DNA from: Malurus cyaneus samueli | Lineage: Eukaryota; Chordata; Aves; Passeriformes; Maluridae | Assembly (NCBI GenBank): GCA_009741485.1 | Contig: CM019218.1 | Location: 51,086,431-51,150,430, forward strand | Direction of reading: 5' to 3' | Length of the DNA stretch: 64,000 nucleotides | In this document: piece after piece, positions 42,101-57,100 of the stretch | Layout: every line of letters starts with the position of its first letter | Numbering within the stretch: position 1 is the stretch's first letter | Made by a program: the position numbers and the translations under genes | Notes under the pieces: generated by a model | Seen by the model: only the letters and a program-made list of their open reading frames with translations | Told to the model about the DNA's origin: nothing | Database searches by the model: none

Positions 42101-45100
42101 CACAGAGCAGGGCCACCGCCTCTCTGTCCCTATCTCCTGGGGTTGTCTGTGTCAAAGAACGTGAACTCAAGGCAGATTTGCTTTGTCATCCTGACTTTGG
42201 CTTTTGCCACTGTGAATTTCTCTTCAGTTTCTGGAAGCTTCTTTTCAGTTCTCTACTGGGAAGTCCAAAAGGCATTGAAACACATAGAAGGGCTCACCCC
42301 AAACACCCCCCACCACACTGATCGTGGGATGGGGTGGGAGTGGGGAGGTGGGTTTGGAAATATCTAATCACAAACGGGGGCAAATCTGTTTCCAGCATGC
42401 GTTGTTCTTTAGTTAGTTTTTAACTCGATGCTGCAGAGGAGTGTTGTTGTTTCCCAATGGCAAAGCGCACTGAAATATGACCCCGGGATGGGAGTGCTGG
42501 CCCCAGGCCTGTGTGCACAAATAGCCCACTACCTTCTGAAGGCTGTTTGCAGCCCAGCAAATAAACACAGCCAGGCTGCCTCACAAAGAGTTGCAGTAGA
42601 AATCTGCCCCTCAGAGCTTTTATTTTTTCCTCTCAATGTCAATAAAACGTCAGTACCACTGATTCCGGAATCATCACTCACAAGATGTTGTGGTCCGTCT
42701 GAAAATGTAGTTATGTAGTAGAGGATTAGGAAGAGAAAGAGCTGCATTGCTTTCTTTTGTATCTCCTACAATACCTTTTGCCTTGGATTGCTGTACTACA
42801 GGAAGAAATGCTAGTGCAAACTAAGCTCCAGCTCATGGTGTTAGCTGGGTGAGCGAGCAGGAGTCTCTTGGCACAGCCCTGGTGTGAGTTATGTAAATCT
42901 TGTGCAGTGTATAAGCAACAGGCGGTTGGTGACGTAAAACTGAGCATTTGTCTCTGTTTACTGGCTAATGTGACATGGCCCCTTCCTGCAGCATTTGACT
43001 GAGCTGGCGGGATTAAATAGAGCCCTGACACTCCTAAGTAGAAAACGCCCCAGGCTGAATCATGGTTTCTGCTCTGGAATTCAGAGTTTTGGCCACGGCA
43101 TGGGACCCGGTGGCTCCTGTGTTGGACCAAAGTCCGCTCGTCATGGATGGCAAAGGTCTGGCTATGAGGCTGGGGTTGCTGTATTGCTGATTGATCCCCG
43201 TGGCCATGTTGTGCAGGACATTCCTCCAGTGCCTCCTTAGCAGAATGTCAGGAACTCCTGTGACTCACACAGCGATTATCTGCTGGCTGGTGTGGATGGA
43301 TTGATTGCCCTATTGATGGGGTCCTCTCCCAGTGGACCCAGAGTGGCTCTACCCCCTGCTGTTGTCCCCCAGTCTGGTGCTGCAATTCGGGTCCCCTGAA
43401 TTTTCCATGAGGAGAAAGTGACACTGCTCCCATGCAGTTCGGATTTTATCCCAAATGTCCGATTTGAATATTTTTTGCCATGAACACTGCAGGAATTGAA
43501 CAGGAGGCAGTTTCTTTACTCACTGTTTCAAGCCTCTTTCCAGCTGGCAAGCAGCCCCACAAGCCCTGTGTTTGCTCTTGGTCAGGGTCATGCTGCAAAT
43601 GTTTCTCTTGCTTTCACCTTGGCTCTCTGACTCGGACACATGACACCCCACTGCTATCCAGCCCCTCAATATGTCACTGTGCCCACACAGAGCAGCTTCT
43701 GCAGCGTTTTGGTTTAGGTGGTGATTCCCACTTTGTGAAGCCTTGGTTTTGTTGTTTTTTTTCTACGCTGCTCAAAAAAGCAACACAGATTTCTGTAATC
43801 ATGAATAAAAAAAGCAGTTGTTATGCCCATTGCGTTTGGGGAGATTTTACTCATCTCCATTCTCACAGCACCCACTCACAACATGTAAATTAGGGCCACA
43901 ACCTCTCAGACGTGTATAAACAGAGGAATTACATGACTTGCCAAACACTTACGTAATGACTTAATAGTATATCGTGGAACTGAGCTAAGGCTCATGAATC
44001 CTCTTCCTGCCTGACTGTTCCTCTTCTCACATTAATTATCATGAGTTGTAACTACACCCTGGTTCAGGAATCAATAGCATTGTGGCTTTCTGAATGTCCT
44101 TAATATATCACAGACTCGAACTGTCATTTATCTTCATTCAGTGAGAACTTTTGACTCAGGTGGTTTGTAAGCTCCTGTGAGTTGTGACTAGCCAGAGCTG
44201 AGCAGGCACTTTATTGATGAATAAACAGTTCATACCTGATGGTATGTTTCAAAAACAGCCAGGCTGGAGTAGCTACCAGTGCCCTTTGGCCCTAAAAGTT
44301 ATCAGAAGAGTGTTCTTCATGTTTTGTTCCCCTTGTTCTCCTTTTGGACCTTGTGTACCAAAATAAAATGGAGAGGTTTGGTCCTTTTGAAATAATGTGA
44401 GGTAACAAGGCTGGTGTGAAGAAACTGCCCTGTGTTTGCCTCCTATGGCATGGTTCTTCTCCCAGTGTTTTCCTGAACTGTTCAGCAAGTTTCGTGAAGA
44501 ACTGTTGGAGTAGAGGTCTCCAAGATTGTAAGGTCCAAGATTTCCAGGAAAGCTAGAAGCGGAATAGAAAAGTGATCTAAACCAGTGTCCCTGGCAAAGA
44601 GAAATGCTGTATTTTGAGCTCTGTTATATTGGAGAATCCACGTGGAATAGAGATAGAAGCTTTAAAAAACACATGAGCAGCAGAGCTATTATAGTCTGGA
44701 TGTTTTTGCTGAACTGTTTGGGATGACACATGTGCACCTGTGTGAAGCGCCTGACCCACCTATACTTCAGCTTGTAATGCACATTTTTCCTTTGCAGGAA
44801 TCTACAAGCTGCCATCGGAGCCTACTATGATTTCGAGAGTCCAAATATCAATGTCCCCTCCATGTCGTTTGTGGAAGATGTCACCATAGGTGAAGGAGAG
44901 TCCATCCCTCCTGATACCCAGTTTACAAAAACGTGGAGGATACAGAACACAGGTGAGACTTTTGGACTGCAGCAAACCCCACGCATCAGGTGCTGGGATC
45001 CAAAAAGGAGGGATGCTGGCTCGAGGCAAATGGTTCATGTGCACTCACCTGGTCTGGAGCCACCCTTAGGTGCTGCCAGGCCATGCAAGTTCCTCTTCCT

Positions 45101-48100
45101 GGGTTGGCACAAGCATTTTGTGGCAGGATGTGCAGCTCAGTCAGGTCACCGGTCTTGTTCCTTGTGCCACCCCACAAACTCTAGGAAACTTGTGGACAAA
45201 TGAGGCAGTGACACAAGGGTCATGTGACTGGTTCACTTCTGGCAGAATTGCCTTTTCATATTTTGAGAGGTGCAGGGCTAGAGTAACCACATTCCAGTTT
45301 GAAATAAGTCAAAGCAGTGAGTGGGATCCGGGAAGTGAGGCTGGGCAAAGTGCATTCCCAGTGCTTGGTCTGGTGGGATGCAGAGAGGGAAATGAGATCC
45401 ATGGATGCAAAGGAATCCCTTGTCCTCAAGCAGTGCAGTGACAGGATGGTGCATGAAGATTTACAACTGTGTGTCTGAATTTAACTGACCTGCTTGTACT
45501 TGTGTGAGCAGGAACAATCTCACACAGAGGTGTGATGTTGGGAGTCATCAACGAGTCAGGTTCATCTCATAGTTTTTCTGCTTCTGAATAGCTACAGTAC
45601 CTAGGTTGAATATCACAGTATGGCAGAGACTAAAACCACACCAAATATGTTAGAGATTTCATCAGAACATGGGGGGATGTTTAAGAACACTGATTTATAG
45701 AGAATGTGTTCTTGAGGAAGGGTTTAATATTTCAGTGTACTTTTTCTACCTCCTTTTGTTTTAAAGTAAAATGGGTGACATGTGAAACTTGCTTGAAGTC
45801 CAGTTATGTGAAAAGTTCACTGGCAATTTTTTTATAACTGTTCCAAGTACTGGTCTTACAAATCTAGTAAGTGTGATAGATCTTGTTTCTCCCCTCTTAG
45901 TATCTCAGTTTATGTGTGTTATGACTACACCTCTATCTTGGGCCCTTCTGACTCCTCCCTTCCTTGTTCCTCTGATGAGCCCTTTCCTGCAGGCAGAATC
46001 AGCCTTAATTTAGCATCCTAGTTCAGGGGATGTTTCATTGTTCTTGGAATGTTTCACCTTCTGAAATCCTGGGGCTTCTAAAATGAGAGGCAGGAGTTCA
46101 TTTTGATTTAGGATTTCCTGGCGAGGCCGACATTTGTTTTGGCTTCTGTGTGGTTCAAACCTGTCTTGTCACACTGCCCATCCGTGTCCTAACAGTGGTG
46201 CTGGAGGCCAGGGTTTGGTAGTGAAGGAAGTGAAGCTTCACATGCTGGTTATAACTCTGCAGTGTGAGGAGGACTGCAGCATTTGAAAACCATTCTTTGG
46301 TTTAATTAAGGTGTACTATCAAAGGGCTGTAGTGTTTCAGATAATATCTACTTGTTAGGCAGATAACTGAAGCAATGCCAAGGTTTTTAACAGCTCTACA
46401 GGAGTCCTTGATTACATGATTTCAGTTCTAGAACACAAAATACCTGAGGCGTGTGTCACTGGAGCGTTGCAGGTCTGATGAGTGTGACAGGAAGAGCTCA
46501 GAAATTGTCAGTTTGAGGCATGTGAGCTATGAGCTCAGTTCAGTCAGGTTCTCCTGTGTGTCAGTGAAAAACAATGCCCTGCTCTGGTACCTGCAGGACA
46601 AGGTGGCCTTGTCTGCCAAAAGAGCGATTTGTGTACTAGAACCATTGTTGAAAGAGCAGCAGGATATAACAGCCTGGCTTCCTCTTGCCACTCTGCCCCC
46701 AGCTGCTGCTGGCTCTGCAGGACACTCTCTGCAGTTTATCATCTCCAGAGAGAAGAGTATATTGAAATAGAATGACATAATCATAATTTCATTTTATGAG
46801 GCTTATCAGTTGCAGCGTTCTAGGCACCTTGCAAGCCTAAACCCATTAAACCCGATAAAAATCACATAAATAATTTAAACTAAACCATGTTGCTGGGCTG
46901 GCAACCTCTGCAGATGAGACTTCATGCTCAAGTGCCCCACACCCCTGGCCGAGGTCAGCCAGACACCCAGCTCCTCTTTCAGAGCCCTGCTCTCTCAGCA
47001 CCTTCCCTGCTGTACTGGTACATCCCCCACACTGAACATCCCACTGCACTTGTGCACATCCTGCTCTCCCTGTGAGGTTGTGAATTCCACAAACAAGGAC
47101 TTCACGAGAAAACCAGTCCTTGCCATGTCTTCACTGGAGTATCCACAGGGATTAAATTAGCAGGCAAGCTGTTGCAAAGGATGCTCCTTGAGGTAATGTG
47201 AGGTCAGAGCAGCCTCCGGCGCGCTCGCCTCCGACCAGACGGAGCAGTTCCAAGCTTCATGGTGGTTCAGGCTTTCCGTAGCCATTTCCGTCATCCTCAG
47301 CTGAGCAGGAGGTGTTTCTCAGTCGTTGGCATAGTCATGTCACATGACTGGGGAAGAAGCAAAAGAAAATTGTGCTAAACTGATTTTTCATGAGTCTCAA
47401 AAGCACTTTTCCTTTCTGTCTGCCCCAGCACTTGTTATCTTTGGCAGCTGTGCCTGCATGCAGGAGCTGTTTTCTGTCTCACTGATTGCCAGGTCACGCT
47501 ATCAGTCCCAGTGTCTGCAGTCTAAACATGGATCTCCACAGATAAATTGTGTGTTCACAACCCTTGCTACCTTTGCAAGCCTGAGAAAAGAGTTGGTGCA
47601 AGGAGAGAAATAAATCCATTTCGGAAATAGTGCTGGCACTTCAGTTACAGCTCAAATTATGAGTTCCTTTTGAGACTTCTAACAGGCTTAGGAAGAAATG
47701 AATACCTGAAAGGAAATGTTGCCAGCACTTTATATAAATAACAGGTATTTGATGTGGCATGGTTCAGGAGCCTCATGGAGGGAGACAGAAATGGGGGCAC
47801 CCACGCAGCTCTGCCCTTGTCTATGCCTCTGGCCCTGGGGAAGGGGAGGTGTGTGTAGATTAAGGTGTTTTTTTTGGTTGGGAGTGGGGGTTTTTTTGTT
47901 TGGTTTTTTTCAGCCGTTACACTGCGACTTTGAGAATTTTTCTGTATAGCAAAGTCCTAGAGATTACTGAAACAGAAACATCAATTTTTCCACTGGTTAT
48001 GCACCAGTTAAGGCTGCACCTAAATGTACCAGTTAAGGCTGCTCCGAAAACCAGGCTTCCTCAGCATCCACTGTTGCTGTGTCCTGCGTGTCTTTGTTCC

Positions 48101-51100
48101 CTCTGACCATCCAACAATTGCACAACTGTTTTAACAAGCGTGTTTCATCCAGTCTTACACAAACAGACAAAGCTTTTGCTGGTGCGCTGTCAGTAATTCC
48201 CTCTCCTGTCTACTCCCAGGGACAGAGGCGTGGCCCCCAGGGGTTTGCCTGAAGTACGTCGGTGGAGACCAGTTTGGCCATGTGAACATGGTGATGGTGA
48301 GGTCCCTGGAGCCACAGGAGATGGCCGATGTCAGCGTGCAGATGTGCAGCCCCAGCACCGCCGGAATGTATCAGGGACAGTGGCGGATGTGCACTGCCAC
48401 GGGACTCTACTACGGAGGTGAGCAGCCCCTTTGCCAGCATTCCCACTGGGGACAGCAGGGACACGGCTGGCCCCTGGGCTGTGCTCTGATAACAGAGCGG
48501 GAGGGCAGAGGTCTGCCAGCCCCGGGCCTAAATATAGAACACAGAGTGGAGGAAAACATCGAGGGAGCTGCTTTGTTGTCTCGGTCAGTGTTTTCTAAGC
48601 ACTGGAACAAATTACAGATTACATAAAACTCTGGAAAACAAAGGGATGTGCGCAGCTCTCCTGGAGACTCTCTCCCAGTCGGTCCTTGCTGGGATTCTTT
48701 CCCAGTTTCCCATTGCTTAACATAGTGAACTGCATATAAGCATAAAATAGTAGGGAAAACCTCATGAGAGAAGTTAATGCCCAGGGTTTAATGCAGTGAT
48801 TTAGTGCATCCCCTGTGAGCCATTTCTCTGTTTAAAGAACATGTTTGGCTATTTTGCCTGGTGCTTCAGCCTGGGCCTCCAACATGTGCCTTCAGTGCAG
48901 CCTTTCCACTTTTTCTGTGAGCTTTAGTTTACACTGAGAACACCTTTGTGTCTCTCTTGGCAGTTGGGAGTATCCCAAGTTTCAGGGTTTGAATGAGAGG
49001 TGTTGGCACACGGAGGCAAAAATACTAGTGCCCAGAAGGACAGGGGGCTGCTGGCAACACTGGCACTGCTTTGTGGCTCCTCAGTGTCTGGAGAGGACCC
49101 AGTGTGTCCCTGTGGGATGGGCAGGGATATCCCCATGTCCAGCTTGCGTTGCTGGTCCCAACATATTGTGTGCTCATAAAGCCGAGGGTTTGTGGAGGGT
49201 TCCCAGCCAGACCATGGGAGGCGTCCCAATATTGCCAGAAGTTGCCCATTTTGCCAGAACGTGAAGATTAAACCCCTTTGGCTGCCAAACGCCGAGTCCG
49301 AGAGACTCTTGCCCTGCAGCGGAGCTCGTGGGTTTGGTGTCGGCTGCGCCGAGGTCCCGCCCGGCGGTCCCGGGGGTCCCATCGTGGGTGGGGGGCCCGG
49401 CGGTGCCAGCCCGGGGCAGCACCGGGGCCGCGGCCGCAGGAGGGCGGCAGAGGGCGCTGCGGGGCCGCTCCCGGGCCGCGGTGGGGGCGGGTATGGGGGG
49501 AGTGTCAGTTGTGGGGGTTTGTGTGGGTTCGCAAATGGGGGTGAGGAGGGGGGATGCGTGTGTCTGTCTGCAGGGCCAGTGGTGTGTGTGCAGGGCGGTC
49601 AGTGGTATATGTGCATACAAGGATCCGTGGTGCGTGTATGCAGGGGTCAGTGGGGATGTGTGGACAGTTTTCAGTGAGGGGAGATGCACACACGAGATTA
49701 GTGCTGTGTCCCAGCCCTGGCAGGGTGCAGAGTTCCCTAAGCAAGTCATGAGCCCCTAAGGTAAAATTCCTCTGTTCTTACTTGGCTCCTAAAATTCAAA
49801 CTGGGGGCACTGGAACTAGTAGTGTTGAGACTTCATAAAAATGTGCTTTAAGTTTAAGTCTTTTTCTTGCTGGTGTAAAAGGTGGAACTCATGTTCTATT
49901 TTGCTCCTGCCCCTTCTTCGTAAACTCCTGCCTAGTGACAGCCCAAATGTGTGTCTTTCCACAGATGTCATCTGGGTGATCCTCAGCGTGGAAGTTGGAG
50001 GACTTCTGGGTGTCACACAGCAGCTGTCATCCTTTGAAACAGAGTTCAACACGCAGCCGCATCGCAAGGTAGAAGGAAACTTTAACCCGTTCGCCTCTCC
50101 ACAGAAGAACAGGCAACCAGATGAAAACAACCTAAAAGACCCTGGGGGTTCCGAGCTAGGCACAATCAGCAAAAACACATGGGGGCCTGCTCCTGACCAA
50201 ATCGAACAAGATCAGAATGGACTGTCACAAAACTCTGTAAATCTCTCCCCCAGCAGTCACTCGAACAACTTGTCGGTAGTGACGTACAGTAAGGTAGGTG
50301 CCCTGGGCGAGCAGGAGAACGGGTAGGGGAGGAGCCTGGCAGGTGTGTAATTGCTCTTCCTTCCAAACTGCAAAGCCCTTCTGCTTCTGCCAGACCTGCT
50401 AAGGAAGGTTCTGAATTTGACTGTCTGACTCTGCCAACTCCTCATGTTATATTAAAATATTTTTTGCCTCTGATAGACTCTACCAGATCCACCTTTTTGT
50501 TTTTGCTTCAAGTCCTTCTTAAAATTTATATAACCTTGTTTGGGTGCTGTAACCACAAGTGGCCGGAGCCTGCTCCGGTTGCATGTGCAAATAAGTCAAA
50601 ATATCTCTCTAGATGTGTCCTGAGTTTGACATAATTTTGAACAGAGAACAAATAACCACACCCTCAAACTTCAGATTAGTCAGATAACTTCTCTTTAGCT
50701 GGTGTGGGGAGACTACAGAGCTCACCATTTGATCCCAGAAGCTGCCTGCAGGAACAGTCAATCAAAGGACTGTTCCTGTCTGTGTCCTTGTCTTGTTCAT
50801 AATTGTAGGTGACTTTTAAATTATCTTTACTTTAAATCTCTCTCAAAAGCTTGCTTGGTGGATGCTATATGAGTCTGAGTGATATTTTGACTGTTTTTAT
50901 TTGCTTGTGTGTGAAAAATGAATTGCAGGATTATTTACAATTCAGAATCCACCTGTTAATGCAGCAGTATGTGTAGGTGTGTACTGTCATATGTCAAACT
51001 AGTTTGATTTTTAAAATCCTTTAAAAATGCTTTACTGTACTTTGAGCAGGCTGTGTAGGATAATAACACTTGGTTGCTGAATGACTTAATAAAGCCCTAA

Positions 51101-54100
51101 TGTTAGTTCACCTACAGCACTTTAGTTCCTCCCTGGATGATCTGCCTGTCCTGTGCCAGTGGATCTTGTTTTAGTGACCTTTGCCCCAGGGCTGTGCATT
51201 TTTTATGGCCAGCACGTGTGGGGTGAGCCTGACCACCCCCCTTAGTGCTCCCAAACACCATCATTGGGCTGGCTCCTGCTGCCAGGCTCTGCCCATCACA
51301 GTGGAGTGATGACTTGGGCACTGATTCACCTGTCAGTGAAACACCACCTGAATTAGCAGTGCTGAAAGTCACTGCTTTAGTGGTGGGGTTGTGGTGCTCC
51401 CTTAGGGGCTGGGCTGGGACCAACTTCAAAGAACCGTGGGTGTGAGGAACCAGAGCCCGTGGCAAGGAGCAGCTGTGCTGTGGGAAAGAAGCCAACAGGA
51501 GAGTGAAGCACCACCTGAGAGATGTCACTAGGTTGAAGTGAGCTGGTTTAGCTGGTAACCCAGAGCTCTGTGCTCTGAGGAAACCGAGGGCGGTTATAAT
51601 CTAACCCCAAACATAGGGCAGGTGACCTTTCCTCCCTTTTTTCTTGTTGTTTTGTTTTGGGGTTGTTTGTTGTTTGTTTATTTTTGTATTTACAGAATAT
51701 TCTTGGGTGGATTTGAAATGGATTATCTGAGATTAAAGCAGACATTTTGTTTGTTCGCTACAGAAGGGACAACTTTGTGGTCTTTTTTGACTGGGAGTGG
51801 GCGATAAGGAAAAACTACTTGATTTTGGGGTGTTTTTGTCTCTACTGCAGGCTGTTTTTGTCTGTTATTTACTAAAATAAATTATCTTATCCTATGGAAG
51901 CTGTTCTGGTAGATCTGAAGATCTGAGTCCTGTTCCAGCCTTGCCCATCCTGCCCAGGACAGAAAGCTTTCTACCACAGACCCAGTATTCATATTGGTAC
52001 AGTACTGGTTCTGTAGTAAACAAGTTTGAGAGACTTGGACATCCCTGACACTTGGTCTGGTTTGAAATGGCCGAGTGAACATTTCCCCCATTCCCTGGCC
52101 AGGCCTCTGGGAAAAGGAGATCCAGTTTTGTTTGGCTTTTTCCCCTTTGTGTGCATGTTGTCCCCCAGCTGGGGATGCCGCTGGAGCAGAAAAAGGGTTA
52201 TTAGAGGTGATGTCAGGAGTATTGAATCACTTGAGGAACAGATGGAGCTCCAGTACCTGTTGGGAAAAGCTCTACCTGGCCCATCTTTTCCACATCCCCA
52301 GGGGATCTGGCCAGTACTTTGCTGCTGCAGAGGAGAAGGGAAACTACTGCACTGGAAGTTGCTGCGTTGTGATTGAATATTCATGTGAAAGGCTTTATTT
52401 CAGGTCCTAGAACAGACAAATGAACTGTGGGTAGGTTAGATAGTGGCAGAGACTCCAGAATTCCCGGATTTGATTTCTCTTAAACAGGAGCTCTAATGTT
52501 TTGTCTCCTTTCGTGTACCTGGGAGATGGAGGGAATCCCCAGTCATATTTGACAAGCCATTTGGTGAGTGAAGGGGATGGTTCAGGTTTAGTCAAAGTGT
52601 TGAGAAGAGCCTCTGTTCTGTATTTAGAAGTAAAATAAGCGCTTAAATATTCCTCAGATGACTGTGGAGGCTTCCTCTGCTGAGAGGCACTGGGGACACT
52701 CAGTCATGCAGTGCATGAGACCATGAAATCTTTGAGATAAAACGAGCAGTTTCTGGCATCTGCAGGTGTAAAACATACTCGAAGCTGCCAGACCTTGTTG
52801 GAATTAGTTCTCCCTCTGGTGCACTGAGCAGGTGTGACTTGTCCTCTAGAACTCCCCATTGGAGTCAGGACTGTGGCGACGCCGACGTGCCATCTGCTGC
52901 TGGGTTAGACAAGTACAGCAGCATTTCACACCTGGAAACATTCAAAATGCTTTTATACAGCAGCAGAGTGTGTGTGGTTTGCGTGCCCTGCTCAGTGGGA
53001 CGATCTTTCCTAGGGAAAAACAAACAAAACCAGACACAGAATTCCCTGTAGGTGGATATAATGAAACCTGTGGCATGGTTGGAACAAACGGTGTGCCCTT
53101 TATTCCTGCTATGGCACCCACCTCCCTGGGGCCCCCTGCCCACCTTCCACACACACCGCAGGCCAGGGCCTGTCAGAGCTTTGTTTGAAGCATGTTGTTG
53201 TTAAATCTGTTCCCAGTGGAGTTTTTGCATGTTCTTAGATGTAAAGATGTGCCTAAGCGCAGGATAGGATGCCCAGAAATCCCCATGCACAGATTCTTTA
53301 TTCTCTGGCAGTAGCTTTCTCTGGATTCTCCAGAGATCTGAGGCTGATACAGCTTCCTCCTATTTACTCCTGTCTCATAGCAACCCTGCACAATCACTGC
53401 TGCTCTCTTCTGACTGGCGTTTCCATTAGAAGCGCAAGATCCAGTCTTACAGTGCCTGGGAATTAGACTTTAATTGCTTAACTGAGGAAGGAACCTTAAC
53501 AGGTTTCCATGTCTGGGAAGATCAGAAGTGAATAGCCATATCCTGACACTTAGATTGTACTTAACATCTCTATATTAAAGCCACAGATCTGTATCTAAAC
53601 CTGCTACCCAGATTAATTGAGGAATCACTTCTCTCCATGTCATGCAGAAAACTGCATATGGAAGTTGTGATTCTGCAAAGATTTGCCCAGACAGGATACT
53701 GGGCATCATCCCCACCACAGCAAATGGTGCCTGCCTGTTCCTTGCTCATGCTGCTCTTCAAAGCCCAGTGAAATAGAAACATATTTGGAGTTCATAGCTT
53801 TAAAATCTGAACTCCTTTTTTCCTGCTGTGTTTATGCTCCCCATCTCCTTCCATTCTGTGTGGAGCTGAGCTACTTGGCAGCTTTCTGTACCTAAGGGGA
53901 AACCAACCCAGTGTCCTTGGAGACTTTAACTCGCTCCCCCTCTCTGAGCTTAAATGTTGTTGCTGCTTCTAGAGCTGTGCTTCTCCCAAACCAGGGCCTC
54001 CAATCTACAGATTTCTGGAGTACCTTTGTAAACTTTAGACAGAAATACTTTTACTGGCAATTGGGCATCAAACTGACTTTGTGCATGAGGATGATGCCCC

Positions 54101-57100
54101 AGAAATGTTTGCATCCATGGAGGAGAGAAGCTCCTTCAATCCTGATGTCTGGCTTTTTCACTGGGCTGGTCACCACAGGTTTATATCCATTTAGACACAG
54201 TGGGAGAATGTTGAACTTGGAGCTCCCGTGGCTGCTCCCACAGCACTGCAGCCTGGGCTGGGCTGGCATGAGCTGGTTTGGCTCTCTGCTGAGAGATTGG
54301 TGGTTTGGGTGCTGCGTGTCAGCTCATCCATGAAATTTATGTCCTGGACTGTGGGAAGTGTCAGAGAATCTGATTTTAGCCCCGCATTGCTCCAGTGCAG
54401 CACAGCAGAGTTTCCCTGTTATTTATCCTGGCCCAGCAGCATGTCAGGGACTTGCTCATGGGAACTCAATCAGGTACCTGAGCCCTGTCACCTCCTCACC
54501 CGTGGGCACCTGAACCAGCCCTGCCAGTGCCTGCTCCCAGAAAGTCCTGAACTTCCTGGTGGTCTCCCAGCCACGCCATGTTTGCACAGCATGCATGGAA
54601 TAAAACACAAGTGCTGGATGCTTTGTTCTCTGTTTGTGCTCAGTTTACGTAAGCGAGGTTGGAGCAGCGCAGGGTAGGAGCGGCCCAAGGGGGACGGGGA
54701 TGGGCAGCGTGGGCTGGGGCCACTGTCAGTGTCCACTGGGGGACTCCTGTATCATTGTACAGCTGTGCATCCACCTCCTGTCCCTGGAAGTGTACCTGCA
54801 TTGGTGGTGACTCAGTCACAGAGGTTAAATAAAAAGCTGTCTGAAAGCCTGTGTGTGATGGTTTATGAAAGATTCGCTTAATCCTCACTTTGTTCCCAGC
54901 ACAGGTGCCTCCGTTTACAGAGCTCAGTATTCACAAGGGGTTTTAACTTCCCAAAATGTCTTACTTCCCTTCTAGAAGCACGAGTCAAATGATAATTTAT
55001 ACCATTAGTTGTCATGCAGAATGTGTGCTTGGAAAATTGCAGTCCTGTGTTCTCACACACTGGTCTGTGTGAAGAGCCAGTGCTCCCAGCAGCAAGTGAG
55101 CAGTTACCTCTGGGGAACATTCTGGAAGAAGTGAATTTGCAAAGCTGCAGCTGAGCTTTTTGTAAAGACAGTGATCCCACTTGGAGAATAGATGGGAATG
55201 CACCAAAAATAGTGGGAATAATCCTTCAATTGAAACAACTTGGAAAAACTGCAATTGCCTGCAGAATTATTTTTGCATGTTTGTGATGTAAAATGTTGCA
55301 TAGAGGGGATAATTAGGCTTGAAAATGTCATACAGGGGTTTGGTAATTTGCATTGCAGCAGAAGCTGGAATTTTCTAACCCTTACATTGTGCGTGATGAA
55401 TAAACATCATGGGACAGGGGAGGGAGAGTCACCTGTGCAGGGTCTGCGCTAAAGCAGCTCTCACTTGGCTTAAAGAAACAAGTGGGGTTTGATTTTGCCA
55501 CATTCTCATGCCCAGTACTGACCCTCGGGTATGTGAAATGCAGTAAGGAGTGGCAATCCCAAAAACAAAGATTTGGGGCTTTTCCATGGTGAAATTCCTT
55601 GTATCAGGAGGAGCTGACCATGGCCATGGATTGTGGGATTGTTCTTGCATTGCCAGGAGAGCTCATTCCAGGGTGTCAGATACTCAGTGCAGGGTGGCAG
55701 GTGGTGCAGAGCTGTACATGCCGAGGAATCTCTTGTGCTGAACTAAAATTTGGGTTTAATTGACACGGTTAGCATAATTTTGGAGCTTTAAATTAGGTGC
55801 TCCAGAAACCAGTACATGGAGATCCAGAGGGTTTCCCTGCAAACCAGCTCACTGTGACTTCACAGAGCCTCTGCATCCAAAAGCACTAATGAGCTGCTCT
55901 GATGTCGGACTGAGGGTGACTGGCAGTTCCTCACACTGCAGGGGGGTGCTTGTGGACCCCCAAATTAAAGCAGGCCAAGGTGGTTTTGCCCGTGGCATCT
56001 GCTGTGAGGTGACCTGGGGTAAGGTGTGCCCCCAGCAGAGGAGCAGGGGATGGTTAAGCCCCTCCAGAGCTCACCAGGCAGTGCCTCAAACAAAGTGTGC
56101 AGGTAGCTCAAAGATGAAGCAAATTCTGGCAAATGTGTCTGTACAGGTAATCGGCAGCAAATCCTGTTTTCCTTCTGCAGAGTGCTAAGTACAATAGCTT
56201 AATCCCTGTGAGGTGAGACTGCTTGGAATCCTGTTTATACATTGCTCTCCTTCTGTGTCCTTTTTTTTGTGCACCTGTTCACGCCATCTTAGTGTTTCTC
56301 TCCTGCTCCTCCCCTTCCCCCTGTTTCAGCGACTGTATTTTTGGAAATGTTGGATATCTCAGTCATTGGATTTTGATGGGAGCATCTTCTTCCTGAGGTG
56401 AACTGTCATGTTGGAATCTGCTGGCTGTTCTCTTTTGAAAAGCTTTACAAGCTGGCACTGCAGCATATTCCTGGGTTAGAAGTGCGTTTGTTTTTCCATC
56501 ACTTGCGTGTATTTCTGTCTGCAAACAGCAATTTCCACATTCCCAGTCTTTCATACTTCCCACGCAGTTCAGGAGATGTCCTGGTTAATTGTCTGCTGAT
56601 CCTTCTCTTGGTTGGATTCTGAGAGCTGCTGAGGGCTGCTTCATTTTATCATTTGCTTGTATTTACCACTTGATACATCCCGAACTTTTTCTTTCCATCT
56701 GTAGCATGATTGCAGACTGTTCATGGTACTTCCTTCCTAGTCAGATCTGCAGCAGAGCTCTCCAGCCTGGGGTTTGCCAGTGACGTCGATTCTTTGTGCC
56801 ATCCCTGTTCTGACTCGTGGCTGCATGGCCCTGGCTCCTGCAGTCAGGAGGTTTTGAAGTTGTAGAACACGCAGGAAATGGTATTTCCTAGGAAATTTGC
56901 CCTTTTAAAGACAGAGTGGTGAAAACTGAGGTCAGAGCTTCCTGTTCAAATCAAGCAGGAATGGTTTTGGCTGTTTGTACTCTCACTGCCTTACCCAGAG
57001 TGTGCTGCTGGGAAGAGCTGGACTGTTCAGAAGCATTTGCATAATGGTTTTCCAACTCATAACAAGTTTTTCTCCCTCATCTCCTTCCTGACCTCGGTAT

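Larger units (their letters stand above)
48418..49964 (+). other. ILRUN: ILRUN intron 3 (1.5 kb)
   Basis: Contains an isolated GC-rich island (49270-49560) with a CTCF-like motif, followed by a GT-rich degenerate repeat. No coding sequence; the long open frames on both strands at 49174-49760 are products of the GC bias. Confidence 0.8.

Noticed and set aside
49174..49759. Overlapping 140-190 codon frames on both strands in ILRUN intron 3
   Set aside because: Caused by the GC island and GT-rich repeat; simple-sequence translations without conserved motifs.
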